Positions 49,590-62,640 are shown, counted from the stretch's first letter. The stretch: 64,000 nt of DNA from Amblyornis subalaris (GCA_018881555.1 JACAXG010000069.1:372001-436000); one strand, 5' to 3'. Translations and numbers: made by a program. Notes: generated from the sequence alone by a model not told the origin.

Positions 49590-49923
49590 GGGAATTTTAT
49601 CAATGTTTCAAAAACCTGAAAGGAGGGTGCAAAGAAGATGGGCCAGGCTCTTTTCGGTCTTATTCAGTGTAAGGACAAAAGGCAACAAGCACAGACACAG
49701 GTGGTTTCCTCCAAACATCGGGAAATACTTTTTTGCTATGAGGGTGACCAAGTACTGGAGCAGGTTACCCAGAGAGGTTGTGAAATCTCCATCCATGGAG
49801 ATCTTCAAAAGCTGACTGGACACAATCCTGACTAACATGCTCTAGGGAACTCTGTGTGGGAAGGCTGGATGAGATGGTCTTGAGAGGTCCCTTCCAAATT
49901 CAACAATTCTGTGGTTCTGTGAA
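49590..49923 (+). mobile_element. CR1 LINE 3' end, + strand
   Basis: This is a 5'-truncated CR1 copy. The landmarks run in family order: GATGGGCCAGGCTCTTTTCG (49638-49657), AAAGGCAACAAGCACAGAC, TTTGCTATGAGGGTGACCAA, TACTGGAGCAGGTTACCCAG, AGAGGTTGTGAAATCTCC, then GATGGTCTTGAGAGGTCCCT and the tail CAATTCTGTGGTTCTGTGA ending near 49923. The + strand frame 49576-49815 encodes the last part of the ORF2 protein (KYWSRLPREVVKSPSMEIFK). The tail is the short terminal repeat that marks complete CR1 3' ends. It is less decayed than the copy at 15950-17070. Confidence 0.9.
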
Positions 49924-51964
49924 TGTCTACATCAAACTTCACTCCCTCCTGAAATGAAGTGTCCTACAGCCTCATCTAGGCAGTACCCACAGCCGTTGTT
50001 CACTTGTTTCTAAAATATATGTCAGTAGGATATCAGGGTGTCACCAGCTCTTGACTGTTCCGCTCATACACACATGATCTTGTATTTACATCCCAAGAAT
50101 GAAAGCACCAAAATAACCATTTCTGCCAACTTTATGTTTAATAAGGTAACTCACTGCTAGAGTACTTCAATAACACGTAGTTATACACTGACTCTATCTC
50201 ATCTGAACCACCTACATAGGTCCAAAGCTGTGAAATGAAACGCTGGGGACTGGATGACTGATTGAAGAAATATCTCACTGAAACAATCCATATTAACTAA
50301 CAGTACTGCAATATTGGGATAGCAAATGTAATTTCATTAGCGGAAAAAAGATTAACTTTGTGCTTCAACTGCAAGTTTTAAATTCATATTTAAACGCATC
50401 TGTATTTGTTACTTTATCACAGTCAAGAAGAATATATAATCATAATTTGGAGTGGGGAGCAATAGGTTTGGCAGGAATCTGCTTTTATTCCCTGCTATAA
50501 ATTTGAAAAGATCACAGGCAAATTTTTGGGGGCAGGGAAGAGGAAAAAGTTCTAACTTTAATTAGAGCCAGATTACCCATTGCTGTACAGTTTACTGCAA
50601 TAGTATTTAACCTGGATAACCCTTGTTAAGGTTTACATCTGGTTTCCTAAGGAGGTCCGGGTAAAGGGGAAACATTGTACTGCAACTTAGCATTTTGAAC
50701 ATAGACTGAGTAATCAATTTCTTTTACATTTGAAAAAGTTTTATTTAAGGAGAAAGTATATTACACTGATATATTCCAAAATAACCTCTATAGTATAGTA
50801 GCAGACAAAAAAATCATGCATAAAAGGGAAATATAACCACAGATACACACAGATACTTTTCTTATAACAATTCCTATTTTAGTGTTTTAGCGTATGGTCC
50901 CAAGCACACTGAAACCAGCAGCCTCCAACAGTGTGGTTATCCTGGATTTTTATGGTGTATCATTATACTTCGTTTTTCTGAAAAGAAGGCAGGAGCTATA
51001 GGCGCTATGTATTCCACATTCCTCTGCCCTGTGAAGAGGTCTCCCTACAGTCCTGCTGTACTAGTTGTAAAGAGTATAGACAGAAGTTTTCTATCCTAAA
51101 CTAACTCCCTTAGCTGATTATTTTGTATAGACCAGCATGAGAGAAATGAAGGAATACCATGTTTCCATAACCAAGCTCGCACCTTGCAATGATCCACACT
51201 TGTCTTCCACATGGTTCTCCAGTTACTGCCCTAGCTATAATGTGCTTCCATGTAATCCATTGTATAAAGCATTTTAAATCTAGAAAGTGATTCTACAGAG
51301 TTGCAACAGCTGTCAAGACACTGAATTGGTGAAGGGATGGGTTCAAGAAAAAAAAACAAACTCCAAATGAATTTTTTCTCAAAAGTCACATCCTGCACTG
51401 GTATTCCAGAGATTAATGGTTAGGCTAATAACTGGGAAAACAACACCCACGGTTGTTTCCAAATTCTCAGTATTCACAAAGTTATCTATCAAAGACCATG
51501 TACTTGGTGGTTTTTTGGTGGTGTGTTTTTGTTTTTGTTTTTTTTTTTTTGTGCAGAACACGTGAATACTACTTTTCAAGATATTATTTTCCTGTGCCAG
51601 TCTTTCTAAATGAACAATCTATATTGTGTAGCTGTTGGGTGTGTTTGAGTGATATGATCTTGCCAAGTAGGGAGTGGAGTGCCTTGCATAGAATAAACTT
51701 TATGTTACTTAGTATATAAATATGAAGCATAATCAGTCATTTGCCTGCAGTGACTCATGATAATTACTGTATTAAACTTTGATAACAGCATTTTTTCCTT
51801 CCTTCTGTCTCATCTCATCTTTCCCTGTAGTACCCCCAGGCTTCAGCAGTCTTTACCAGCCTTCTGGTAATATTCTGTTTTGTACAGTGCCAGTAATACT
51901 GTCTATCATGTCAGGTCTCTGCTTCCTGGAATCATTAATACTGTGCTTTGGAAATTATTTGAGG
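49924..51964. other. AT-rich sequence without a gene
   Basis: No open frame shows protein features. A T-rich run (GTTTTTGTTTTTTTTTTTTT) lies near 51531-51551. The text at 51779-51964 leads into the repeat at 51965 without a visible boundary, so part of it may belong to that element. Confidence 0.6.
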
Positions 51965-52048
51965 CAGAAGGCTCCACAATTGTACTTACTGGTTCAGCCT
52001 GGTCCCCTGAAATTAGGTTTAGTGCATTTTCAAAAGGAGAATTTTGCA
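51965..52048 (+). repeat. Unidentified interspersed repeat, copy A
   Basis: This 84-base segment matches, in inverted orientation, 53596-53684. The first 47 bases agree at 42 positions (shared CAGAAGGCTCCACAATTGT). After a short length difference, a second block (GCATTTTCAAAAGGAGAATT TTGCA) agrees at about 21 of 25. Both copies keep the frame QKAPQL-LLV. I do not recognise the family; an old DNA transposon or a LINE/LTR segment are possible. Limits are minimal. Confidence 0.75.
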
Positions 52049-52760
52049 GATAGGAGCCCAAATGGATTTTCAACTAGGCTTCAACCTTTTTGAAACCTAT
52101 GGATGTTGAATAGTCTTTTACTAGTTGCCATGCCAACTGACACCAGAGAAACACTCTGCTGTGTGTTCATCCCCCAGAAAGCTTCACCAGATGTCTTCAA
52201 CAAATTGCCATGAAAAGACTTGGGTCTGTCAGTCTTGTTAGGAGATAAAAATCAGACTGAAATGTCCCTGCCTCCACTTCTGATAAAACCAGCCCATAAA
52301 ATATGTAGACCTGCAGTACTCTCACAGAAAACCAGCAAAATCTCTCACCCCCAACCTAACTCCCCCTCACTTCCTGTAGCAAGATTTTTAAAATATTTAT
52401 GTTCTTATTTCTACATGAAGCACAAGGCCATTATGCTTTGCAGCTGACATCGTCTGGCAGTGCAAAGCTAGAAGCATCTGGTTGGCAGCAAAGAAAGAGA
52501 ACAAGTTGATAAATTATTGATTTACATAAATCAACACCCTTTAAATATTGGTCTTTTGAAGAAAAAAACCCACACTTTTTTAATGTCAACTAGAAAAGTG
52601 TTAAGACGATAAATGCCATATCAGGTGCTTTGAGATTTTCTGTCCTTACCTCAGACACCAAATACATCTTTGCAAAATACTGTCATTCACTCATGGGCCA
52701 GTATGGAAACATGAAAATATTTGGGGGGTTTTTTCCTAGTTACTTAATCCTTCCGCTTCA
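52049..52760. other. Unclassified DNA between repeat A and the pyrimidine tract
   Basis: No gene-like frame is present beyond a 75-codon chance frame (52220-52447). No repeat family is recognised. If copies A and B are the ends of one composite structure, this would be part of its interior. Confidence 0.5.
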
Positions 52761-52810
52761 TTTTTTTTTTTTTCTTTTTTTTCTTCTTTCTTTTTTCTTT
52801 TTTCTCTTTT
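52761..52810 (+). repeat. 50-base uninterrupted pyrimidine tract
   Basis: Only T and C occur from 52761 to 52810, mostly T with scattered C. It is low-complexity DNA lying about 190 bases before the (AT)n microsatellite. On the minus strand it reads as an A-rich tract and could be an old retroposed tail. Confidence 0.9.
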
Positions 52811-52995
52811 ATAATCATGTCTTTGCAAGAAATAACACTATTCAAACACTTCAAAAAAACACAGAAGATGAGGTTTAAGACTTAAAAATATTTCAAAGAT
52901 GCATGCCACACAGGATGACCTGAAGAAAAAAAACCCTGAAGAAACAGCAGAAGCTGTGGGTACACAGCTTGAGAGAACTGTTCATTGCTTTTACT

Positions 52996-53000
52996 GCATG

Positions 53001-53041
<41 letters not shown>

Positions 53042-53096
53042 TTATATATAGATATTTACATATCTCTATATATATGTATGTATATATGTATGTGTA
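52996..53096. repeat. (AT)n microsatellite with TATG/TATC variants
   Basis: A core of perfect TA repeats at 53005-53037 is flanked by impure ATATAG, ATATGTATG units to about 53096. It is likely to be length-variable. The minus-strand open frame through it (Tyr/Ile repeats) is an artefact of the repeat. Confidence 0.95.
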
Positions 53097-53595
53097 CTTT
53101 TTGGGCACTCAGGATACTGTATGAAATACAGCAGAGCATGATTTATGTGAATAATCTACAGTGAATTTCTAGAAGATAATGTATCACAAAATACTTCATT
53201 CTGTTGTTTTAATGCTTGTCACATTGTCTTCATAGGAAACTAAAGAGTATCTTAATTAGGAGCTATGCCATTGTTCAATATACATAAATATATAGTTCAT
53301 ATGTATCTTAATTTTTACATTGAAAATAAAAGCCGGTTTTTTGTTTACTTGAATTATCTTTCAAAAGTAAAGAAATATCAGTTTCCTAATTTATGTATTT
53401 GCTTTTCATATGTGTTATGCATGAAACTTCTCCTAACACTAACTTTTTAGTATTTTTGTTTTACATTATTTGCATACACTCAATAAAAACATCAGTTATC
53501 CAACAAACCTCAGTTCATCATCCAACTACTTTGTTCCACAAAGATGATGCTTAGAAATGCCAGTGTACCCCAAAGCATCAAAGTACAGTCTTACG

Positions 53596-53684
53596 TGCAA
53601 AGTTTTTCTTTCGAAAATGCCCTTACTTTTCAAACTGTTCGGGGGACTAGGCAGAACCAGCAAGCACAATTGTGGAGCCTTCTG
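53596..53684 (-). repeat. Unidentified interspersed repeat, copy B (inverted)
   Basis: This is the minus-strand partner of 51965-52048. On the minus strand it begins CAGAAGGCTCCACAATTGTG and ends near AAACTTTGCA, with about 10 extra bases in the middle relative to copy A. It lies just beyond the 3' side of the CR1 copy at 53845-54625. The two copies are about 1.6 kb apart and differ enough to be separate old insertions rather than a recent inverted duplication. Confidence 0.75.
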
Positions 53685-53844
53685 TTTCATCAGGGCTTTC
53701 ACAGAAAAGGACCGATGTGAAAGCTTTGTCTTAGCTGTGATCAAAATCTGGAAGCTGCCATGTGAAACAGTTCTTTCTTCAGTATTTTCATCACTGCTTC
53801 TTCCAGGAGCAGGAAGGTCTGTTGCTATTGTCCTTCTAACCTGG

Positions 53845-54625
53845 AAAAATTCCAGTTGGGAATGATGCTAGGAGGTCTGCTATCCAAGCTTCTACTGACA
53901 GTTCTGCCTGAGAACCACCACGGAGAAGACTGCACCACGTGGCTCAGGGCATTCCCAAGCCTGGCATTCAAAACTTCTGAGGTTGCAGAGCACACAGTCT
54001 CTCTGGGAAACCCGGTCCACTCTGGGGTGCCCCCATGAGGAAAAGGGTTTCCCTTTATCTCCAGTCTGAACTTGTCATGCTTTAATATGTGCCTGCTGTT
54101 TCTCATTATACCATCAGGTTGTCAAGAGCCTGCACCTGTCTACCCAACATGCAGGTCAGTGTCAGAAGGATACTCTGAGGTGCCTTCCCTTCTCCAGGCT
54201 GCGGCAGCCTTGTCCCTCAAGGTCACTTCGGTCTGCAGGTGCTCCTGTCCCTGAGCATCCTGGTGGGCCTCTGCTGGGCTCACACCAGTTTGGTAATGTC
54301 TCTCCTGGACTGGAGACCCTAAATCAGAGGAGGCAGTATCTGGGTGTGATCCAAAATGTGCCAAGTCAAGGTGGGTCCTCTCATCCCTTCAGCTTCTGGT
54401 TTTGCTCCTACTCCCACGATGCGAGGTGCTGCTGACAGTGTGTAGCCTGCCCTGCTGCCTCAGGCCCTTGGCTTCCCAGGGACAGGGCTTGGCATTTGTC
54501 CATGCTGAACTGCACAAGGCCCACTCCTCCAGCATGACCCAGCTCTTCTGGATGGCAGCCGTGATCTCCAGAGCATCAGCTGGTCCCCTTACTGTGGTGC
54601 TGCCTGCTAGCCTGAGAAACAAGTG
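53845..54625 (-). mobile_element. CR1 LINE 3' segment, - strand
   Basis: Read on the minus strand the text follows CR1 order. GCTGATGCTCTGGAGATCAC, then GCTGCCATCCAGAAGAGCTG, GTCATGCTGGAGGAGTGGGC and TGGACAAATGCCAAGCCCTG lie on the 5' side (about 54480-54600). ACTGGTGTGAGCCCAGCAGA lies in the middle. CACTCCAGTCTGAA-like, CAGAGTGGACCGGGTTTCCC and AGAGAGACTGTGTGCTCTGC follow, then CCCTGAGCCACGTGG and CTTGGATAGCAGACCTCC near the 3' end. The strings match the region from late ORF2 to the 3' untranslated end. The terminal ATTCTRTG repeats are not visible, so the end is decayed or lost. The GC-rich open frames at 54140-54700 on both strands are by-products of this element. Confidence 0.75.
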
Positions 54626-57600
54626 CTCCTTTACTTCCTTCTGGTTATGGAAAAAGTTATTAAGTGGGATAGATCTCAGGACAGACACATGATTCTCCAC
54701 TTGCTAATGGTTTCCACATTAAGTATGACTTGTTAACCACTATCCTATGCATTCGTTCTGGAAAAAGATAATAAAATTTAGTCATAGTGCAAACCTGCCT
54801 CCCACCTAAATGAGAAATCCAACTCAAAAACTCTATCCAAAGAGGTATACTGCAGAAATTAGAAACATTTTAGAAGCAGCACAAGTGTCACTTGGATACT
54901 GATAGCCATTTATGCGAAAGATATCCATATACTCCCAACGCATCTTGGGCACAAGCTCCAAAATAAGCAATCCACACATTCTCATGAGAAGAAATTAAAG
55001 CACGTGACTTCCATAAACTGAGACTTCTATTTCTAAAAAAGCGCTCTCAATTAACTGTTTTATCTTCACTGTTGAAGAACTAAAATGCTTTTGGAAAGGT
55101 GCACCTTCCAAAATTGTTTCTTAAAGCTCATAGCTGTGGAAATTACATTGAAATATATTATGATACTACCTACTGGAGCACATATGAACTATCTAGGTAT
55201 GAATATATAAACAAAAATTTCCTATACTGTAATAAAGAATATATATGCTCTAGTCTATTTTCTGTGTGAAGTGGTTTAGTTGTCTTATAATATTTATATT
55301 AGTCTGCTAACCAATATGTTTCTACTGATAGCCATAGTGAAGATTATTAATACTTTAACTTCTTTGTGACTCCCCTGCCTCCGTCCCAGTTAATTTCTTT
55401 TTTGGTTGACAATGAAGATCTGTGCCAGAATTTGGGAACACTGTCATGACATTCCTGCAGAGGTCTGTGGTACTGTTTTACCAAACAAGAAAAATTCACA
55501 AATATAATCACAAACAGCAAATGAAAGACCTAAGTCTTGAGCAAAGACCTGAAATTTGGGCAAGGTGCTTTTTAAAGAATATAAAGGAGACAAGAACCTC
55601 TTCTGAGAAATAACAAAAAGAGCCATCAAGAAGACATGTTAATGTGAACAAAAAGGTCCTAATATGTTGGCGTGCCATTGCCTCAGAGTGGTTTTTGTGC
55701 TTCTACAACTCAAAACATGGAAACAGAGTAGTAGAAACGAATAACCTAAAATGCCAAATCTTCCAGTCTTCATGGAAGATGCCACTGTGTTTACATCTTA
55801 CAAAAGCTTATGTTTAACCCTGTCACAGTAACAGAGCTCGTTAAGGTGACCAGGGTGTTTTTTTTGATGAATGCTTCTTTACAGCAGAGGAGCAGCCTTT
55901 ACTTGCCTCTGCTTGATGTTTCAGCAGCGTGAGACACTTGCTGCTGTTTGAATCTGTGTGTTTGTGATGTCTCCAGTTCAATATTGAAACACCAGCCATT
56001 CCTTTAGCAAACTGTTGTCCTGCAAGCTGTGAAGATCTCTGATTGCTTGAGCACTTCAATAACTTTCTATCTTCATCTCTTGTCAGATGTGATCATGACA
56101 CAAATATCCTTGAATAGTCTGGAGTTCAATCACTTGCAGCTAGAGAAAGATCAACTGGGTGGACAGGATAACAACTTCATACACACAAAATTGTGGAAAG
56201 GATCCCTAAAGTCAGTCTTTAAAGAAAAAAGGACTATTCCAGCCCCAGAAATGAAAAGTGAAGCACCCTTGAACATGGTAATCAACCAATGATAGGATTA
56301 ATCGAGAAAAATCTCTCTCTAAATCATGGCAGGCACAGCATCTTCTACATCAGATGCTTGAAGATAGTGCATGACTTGCGATGCAATCTAGAAATAACGC
56401 AGGAAAAAGGTTTTTTATGGGGTATTGGTTTATATACTGACTGAGATACTTGAAGAAGAGTTCATGTTTTTCCACTTGTCAGTTTTGATGTGTACTTCAA
56501 GAACTGAATTAAACTGAATTGCAATTGTACTGGTTATAAGATATTTTGATAGATAATCAGTAGAATTAGCATATGGAAACATCCGAAAAAGTTGTGTTAC
56601 AAAGGCCAAGTTCCTTTAGACAGAGAATATTTAAAACTGTGACATTTGTATTTGGTGTTATCCAAGAACATCATTATTTTCTTCCGCTTCTTTCTCTTGT
56701 ATACTGGATATCTAGACACAGAAAACCCAGAATTCTTTCTCTTAAAGCAATTTACATGAAGAAAGGATCAACCAGAAAATTACTTTCAAAGACAATGGTC
56801 TCCTAATGAAGATGAGGTACAGGAGGATAGTGCAGTGTTTTGCAGGACTGCAAAAAAGCCCAGGACTGGCCAGGAGGGAAAAACCGTCTCAACAGTTAAA
56901 CAGATTCATATCAGTTTGCACAAGAAGGGTGCAAGGGGACTGAGGTTTCTGGGAGATGGGGGCATGAACCTGTGCTTCTTGGACAGTGTGTAACTCTCAC
57001 ATCTTTTCTCTGAAATGTATCAGATGTATCAGGCTACTGCTGGACGCTAGGCTCCTTTTTCTTCAGAAATAAGATGTCATGGAGTATACATACATATATG
57101 CTGTTTATTCTTACAGCAACAGTACTGTTCTTTGCTGGATAATCATGTGAAATTTCACATTCTGAGACAAACCCATTGGAACATGCATGCGTAAGTGTAA
57201 GGCTTGGTTTATCATTATAATATGTTTCCATATTCACAATAATTCTACTATTTTAACATAAGAATACCAATATTGTTCAGGGCGTCAATTTCTTCAGTTT
57301 TAAGAAGTTACAGTGTCAAACCTGTAGACAAGACAATATCACTCATGCTGACCTCCTGACCTTCCTGCTGGGCATTCTGGACTCAGACGTGTTATTTGCA
57401 CCACCCAGAGAAGAAAGCTTCTTGTGCTGGACTCTGAGCATGTAGTTGGCATCTAATAGTACATACTGGCTTTCTATACTTTTTATACTGAATTAGGTGA
57501 ACATCTAATGAGGATTAAATCACTCCCTGAAGGTATTCCAAATCCATATACATTCAAGGAAAATTACCCAATTTATGAAGTAACACATACTCGGAAGATA

Positions 57601-60600
57601 GCATTGCACTCTTTCAAGGAAAAGTCCAAGCCCTATCCCTGCTTTGCCAAATAGAAAGAATAAACTTGCATAAAAACTAACCAGTATTATTTTCCTTTTA
57701 TAAAAATGATATAGAATAACAAAACCCCATGATTTAATTTCTACCAAAGATGATTGTGATGCAGGAATCTTTGGCGGTATCATGGATAGAGGGTTTTTGG
57801 TTTTTTGTCTTTTAAAAGGTCTATCCTTCACATTGTTGTTTATCTTTCACATGCATGCTAAGTAAAATTTGCATCTTCCTAATCATACTGAAGGTGTTAT
57901 AAACCATGAAAATGTGTACTTTCAGTTCAAGGAACCACCTAAGCCAGTAGCTTTTGCCTAGGTTTACCCATATATGCATTATATTTTGCCTAAGCATCTT
58001 CCAAATATTAGTGGCTTATGGATAGGTTCAGGTGATGCAACACTTCCACAGTTTTGTCTTCCATTTTTTGTTCATTACTACTTCTACATTCCTCTGAAAC
58101 TGCACAGACTTTTAGCACCCATAACAGCTGTAAGCAAGGAGTTCCAATACACTGCATTGGAAAATCAGGAGGTTGGCATGAGTGGTATTGTCTTGGTGAA
58201 CAGGTTTGGCACTGCAACTTCTTAAAACTGAAGAAATTAAGACCCTGATTGAAAAAAAAGGATAATTTGGTCTGAGCTTATATTTCGTTAAACTAATTGG
58301 AGGCTCTTCACATCTTACAATAAGGGCTGCTAGTAAAGCCTATATTGACTTTCCATTTGTCTCATAATTCTGTGGACGACAATTCATGCTTAATTAAATT
58401 TTCCAAATGATTTTTTCATTTGTTGACTGATTTGTACCACTGACACAGGTCTTTAAGACAAAAAATAACATGCATCTTTCCGGTGGATAGAGAAAGAAAC
58501 AGTCAGCATAAGTGGGCTGTTGTACGCAAATCCTTATCTAAAATTTTGAAAAACTGAAGTTCTGCTTTTGACAGGTGAAACCCTCATGAGTGCCAGAGTG
58601 TTCATCTTAGAGAGAATAGGCAGTGATACAAGGTTACAGATGTGGCAGTTGTCATTTTTTTTAATTTTCAAGGTTTCTTTGAAAGGAAGGTCAAACTGCT
58701 TCCAGCTTATTTGCAGCTTAGCATGATACAGCCAATTTTGCATCAGTGGTGATAATATGCCTGTCCACACCTACATCCCTGTCTGCATAAAAAACTTGAT
58801 TATAAGATTATGTACATCTTGACAGTAAACAAATAAACATGTTTTCTATTAACGAATTAAAACTTATTTAAATGTGAAGTTCTTTCTAGATTTATACACC
58901 CTTAAAATGGTGTCCCCACAAGTCTTGAAGAAGTCAGTACCAGTAAGCTCTACTATGTCCTTGTAGAGAACTTGTTACATATCTTCTAGTGAATTTAGTG
59001 CGCACAGTAGCTTGCTTGAGAAATCCAACAGTAAAACCAGTTTGTGAAAATATATGTTATAGCCACTTTTCAGTACCTTTAAGGTTTGGTAGCTTCACTG
59101 CTGCTCTGTGATGCTGTACCACAGGCAACCACAGAGCAACAGAAAGCCACTTGACTCAATGCCCTTATGCTCTCTCTCTGTAAGTCTTGAGTTTGATCGT
59201 AGAAACTGAGAAGTCCTAAAACTTACTGACATTGGTTTGAAAACCTTTCTAAGTCAACTATGATTAGGATTTAATCAGTCAGATTTTCTCCTTTGATACA
59301 TTAGTGATATCCTCTTTCTACCTGTTTAATTTTACCATTTCTCACGAGAGAGAGATTGTCTGTAAAAGTGCCACAGAGACAACTGTGTAGCCTTTGGACA
59401 AACTACTTCCTTCTACAAATATTTCTTATCTGGTGCCCAGTTCTGCACTCACTGAGTACTTTAACTGATCTCTGTATAAAATACAGGCTTGGGATGGTTT
59501 TCTGTTCCTGGGATGGCTATATGTCTATTCCTCTCATCTACTCTCAGAGCGGCTTTCTCCAACCAATGGATCTACAAACTTACCTACACAAAGTACTCTT
59601 GGAAAACCCAGTATTTATTTCTTTAAAAATTTTCTCAGTAGGGTAGACTCAAGAGATATACATCTTGTCTCCAAAAAGGCCTCAGAAGACAGTAGACCAT
59701 ACAGCTGTACCCAGCACACTTGACTATAACACAAATAATAAAATGCAGGATGCTCGTGCTGTGACTGAGGACCATTTTCAGCTTTCAGTTAAATTTGCAC
59801 CAAAAAGGAACTAAATGCTTTAAAGAGGTGATGTTCAGGAATATATTGATATTTCAGCCTCTAGTGTGGGTAAGATCAAAACCTTCATGTACAGCTGGGA
59901 GCTGTGATTCTCTTTCATATCTAAAGCAAAATACCATCCCACAGCAATGGTTGCCTTCTGTGCAACTCCTACACTGTTTGCAATTCATATACCTGAATAA
60001 AAAAAAAATTGTAAAATGCAAGCAGAGAACAGTTAGAGTATTGGGTCTACCTGTGAAACAGAGAACTTATGAGACCACTTTGCGGTTTTAATAGGATGAA
60101 CACAACATTCTTTCTGAAAATATGTCATCAAGGTACTTTTATAGTTAAAGACACATGATTTTTGGTATTATTTAATTTTTATTCTAGCAGCAATAATCAA
60201 TTCTTTCCATGGACCATGACTGCAATTTGAGGGGTATCTAAGTTTAGTTTAAGTTAATGGTAAATTTATATGCAAGTTCATTGTGGGCTTACAGTCTAAT
60301 TTTTCTTAGTAGTATAGGGGTAAATGCTCATTAAAAAAGTATGAAGTGGGAACTGACTTTTATGTTTAAATGGGTTAAGAGAAAATAATATTTGCAGCTT
60401 TAATTTATAATAATCTTTCAGAACAGATATGAGAAAACAATGAAATTGGAATGTTTGCTTCAGAGTCAGCAAACTGTGCCTTTCAAAACAACAAACACTA
60501 GCAAGACCTTGAAATTATTTTCCCCCTTAAGTGTTGCAGATGATACATCATAACTAAGTTTTTTTCCCAGTCATACTATTCTTTGAGGCTACCAGGGTAA

Positions 60601-61430
60601 AACTCTAGGATTTTCACTGTGATGCATTAAAAGCTCAGTAAATACAGAAATTTTGAAAGAGATTTATCTGCTGTTATATAAGATGATTTTGGCAAATGGT
60701 CACAAAAAGATTTCTTCATTGTCGTGTCACAATTATTTCTGAGTGCTTCGTTAAAATAATGTTAATGTTAAAATAGCCAGTAAAATTTGGAGGCTGACTG
60801 ACAGCTGGTCACATTAAAGCAGTAATCTGAAAAGCTTTATTCTGTGCTGTTGGCAGACAGTAAGCCCCATTCTCTGACTTTGATTCGGGACTAAGGAGCA
60901 GGTACCCTTTTCACATATTCAGCAGAAAGTTAGCATGGTTGCAGAAACAGCTTTAGTCTATTCAGCAAACATAAAGATATATTTAGCAAATAGGATTCTA
61001 TAATTCTTCTTCTGTACTACCTGCACATTAACCTCACACAATCCATTCCAGTTTCCTCTCTGTAATGCAGCTTCAGCCTAGGGACTACTTCAGAAAATCA
61101 ATCCCCCTTTTTTTTTTGAAATATATTATCAAATATGTGAAGCAGCTTCAATAGCTAAAACTGGGGTTATATACAGACTACTTAATCTGATGTCTAGGCA
61201 GACTGAAACGCCCATGTATAAGAAAATAACTTGTCTCATTCTTCAGTGGAAATCTAGAACATTCTCCAGGGGTAACCTATAGCAAAGCACCTGAAAATCC
61301 AGTAGGAACATACATCAGTTACCTAAAAACAGTACTTATTTAAAAGAAAAAAAGGGAATATCAAATGCAACAAGTCACATTTAGGTCTCAAAGGAGCATT
61401 CCCTGAATGTGTTTCCTTGAATCACATCCC

Positions 61431-61459
61431 ATTATAAGGTTTTTTTTAAACCTTATAAT
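61431..61459. repeat. 12-bp inverted repeat (hairpin) with T-rich loop
   Basis: ATTATAAGGTTT at 61431-61442 and AAACCTTATAAT at 61448-61459 are exact reverse complements around TTTTT. The stem is stable for AT-rich DNA. It could be a residue of a miniature inverted-repeat element, a structural site, or chance. It is too short for a typical microRNA precursor. Confidence 0.9.
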
Positions 61460-61897
61460 ACCTGAATTGGAGGTGCCCACAATGGCTCTCAGTCTCCCTC
61501 CCTGTTCATTTGGATGAGACACTGAAGTTTCTTGAGCAACAGGAGCAACCACAAAATCTACCCTTTGTTAATTCTGTGTGTCCTCACTAAGAAAGTTAGT
61601 GCCTTTCTGTAAAACAGAGTTGCAACTGCTTGAAAAACAGGATGAAAGAGCACAGGTAAAGAGACCTTTGCATGAAATAGCTTGTCCTATTGCATTTGCT
61701 ACAGTGTAAAGTCTGCTTTATTCCACTTAAAAAAACACCCCAGAAAACCAAAAAACCAACTCCATGGTGTATTCAACAAAATACGTATAGTTTTAATAAC
61801 TAGGAATAATTTTATTTTAGAAAGCAGGCATTGTACTTTCTTCTACTTTCTTTGCCTGATAATACTTGCTGAGAAAAGTGTTATAAGCAGAAAAGAC

Positions 61898-61937
61898 TAC
61901 CTGAAGAACAGGTAGTGATGTAGGTACCTGAAGAACA
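61898..61937 (+). repeat. 13-bp direct repeat
   Basis: TACCTGAAGAACA at 61898-61910 recurs exactly at 61925-61937, 27 bases apart. It is a small local duplication without an obvious role. Confidence 0.85.
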
Positions 61938-62399
61938 TAATGATGAGGGGAAAAAAAATCATGAGTAGTTCCAGCTGCTGACAGTTAATCTGACAGATTG
62001 GTGGGGATGTCAAAAAGCATACAACATGAAAATACTTCCTGGAGTAACACTGTCAAGAGCAAATGAAGGCAGACAATAAGACAAAGTGAAAAATTAAACC
62101 ACAAGAGTGTTAAATTAGATAAGCATAAACACATCTCCATGTCACACTCCAAGAAGGCAAAGATATTAAGGAATAACACATATTGATCAAAAACTTTGCA
62201 TGGAATGTCTTACTGCAAAAAGTTCAATGCAGATCTATGCAAAAGCATTAGCAAGCATCCTGTCCCGTGCACTAGAATCCCATTTAAGGCATAGGTCAGA
62301 GTTTTAGTATTTGCTTGCTATTCATCAGGTGAATCAGAGTTAATCAGAGTGACTGTTCTCCTGAGAGGAGAGGCTAAACCATAGAATTTTCTCATCTCA

Positions 62400-62640
62400 G
62401 TCTGTGCAACAAACAGAAGCTCACTTGGCTCTGCCTGCCTCAGACAGACCACCTCTTACAGTCAGGCTAAGAGTCATGTTAGTTCAGAGCAGCCCAGAGG
62501 GTCGGTGCCCCTGTGAACGGCATCACTGCAGCACTGGAGCAAACTGCGGGGAAAGAGGGGAGACGTGGCGAGCCCCTCCTTCCCAAACCTCCTCTTTCAG
62601 CTCCTTGTTAACAGGAGAGAAACAGCCAGTGTGACTTGGA
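62400..62640. other. GC-richer, CpG-bearing islet, unidentified
   Basis: Sequence such as AGGGTCGGTGCCCCTGTGAA, CTGCGGGGAAAGAGG and AGACGTGGCGAGCCCC has more CpG than anything else nearby. A + strand frame of 76 codons runs through it (62404-62634) without recognisable content. It might be a small CpG-containing promoter or first exon of a non-coding RNA, or a remnant of a GC-rich repeat. It is far too small and weak to be called a CpG island on sight. Confidence 0.35.

Noticed and set aside
52893..53108. Tyr/Ile-rich minus-strand frame
   Set aside because: It is the translation of the (AT)n microsatellite.
54140..54700. Several 74-103 codon frames on both strands
   Set aside because: They fall mainly within the minus-strand CR1 segment and are by-products of that GC-rich element.
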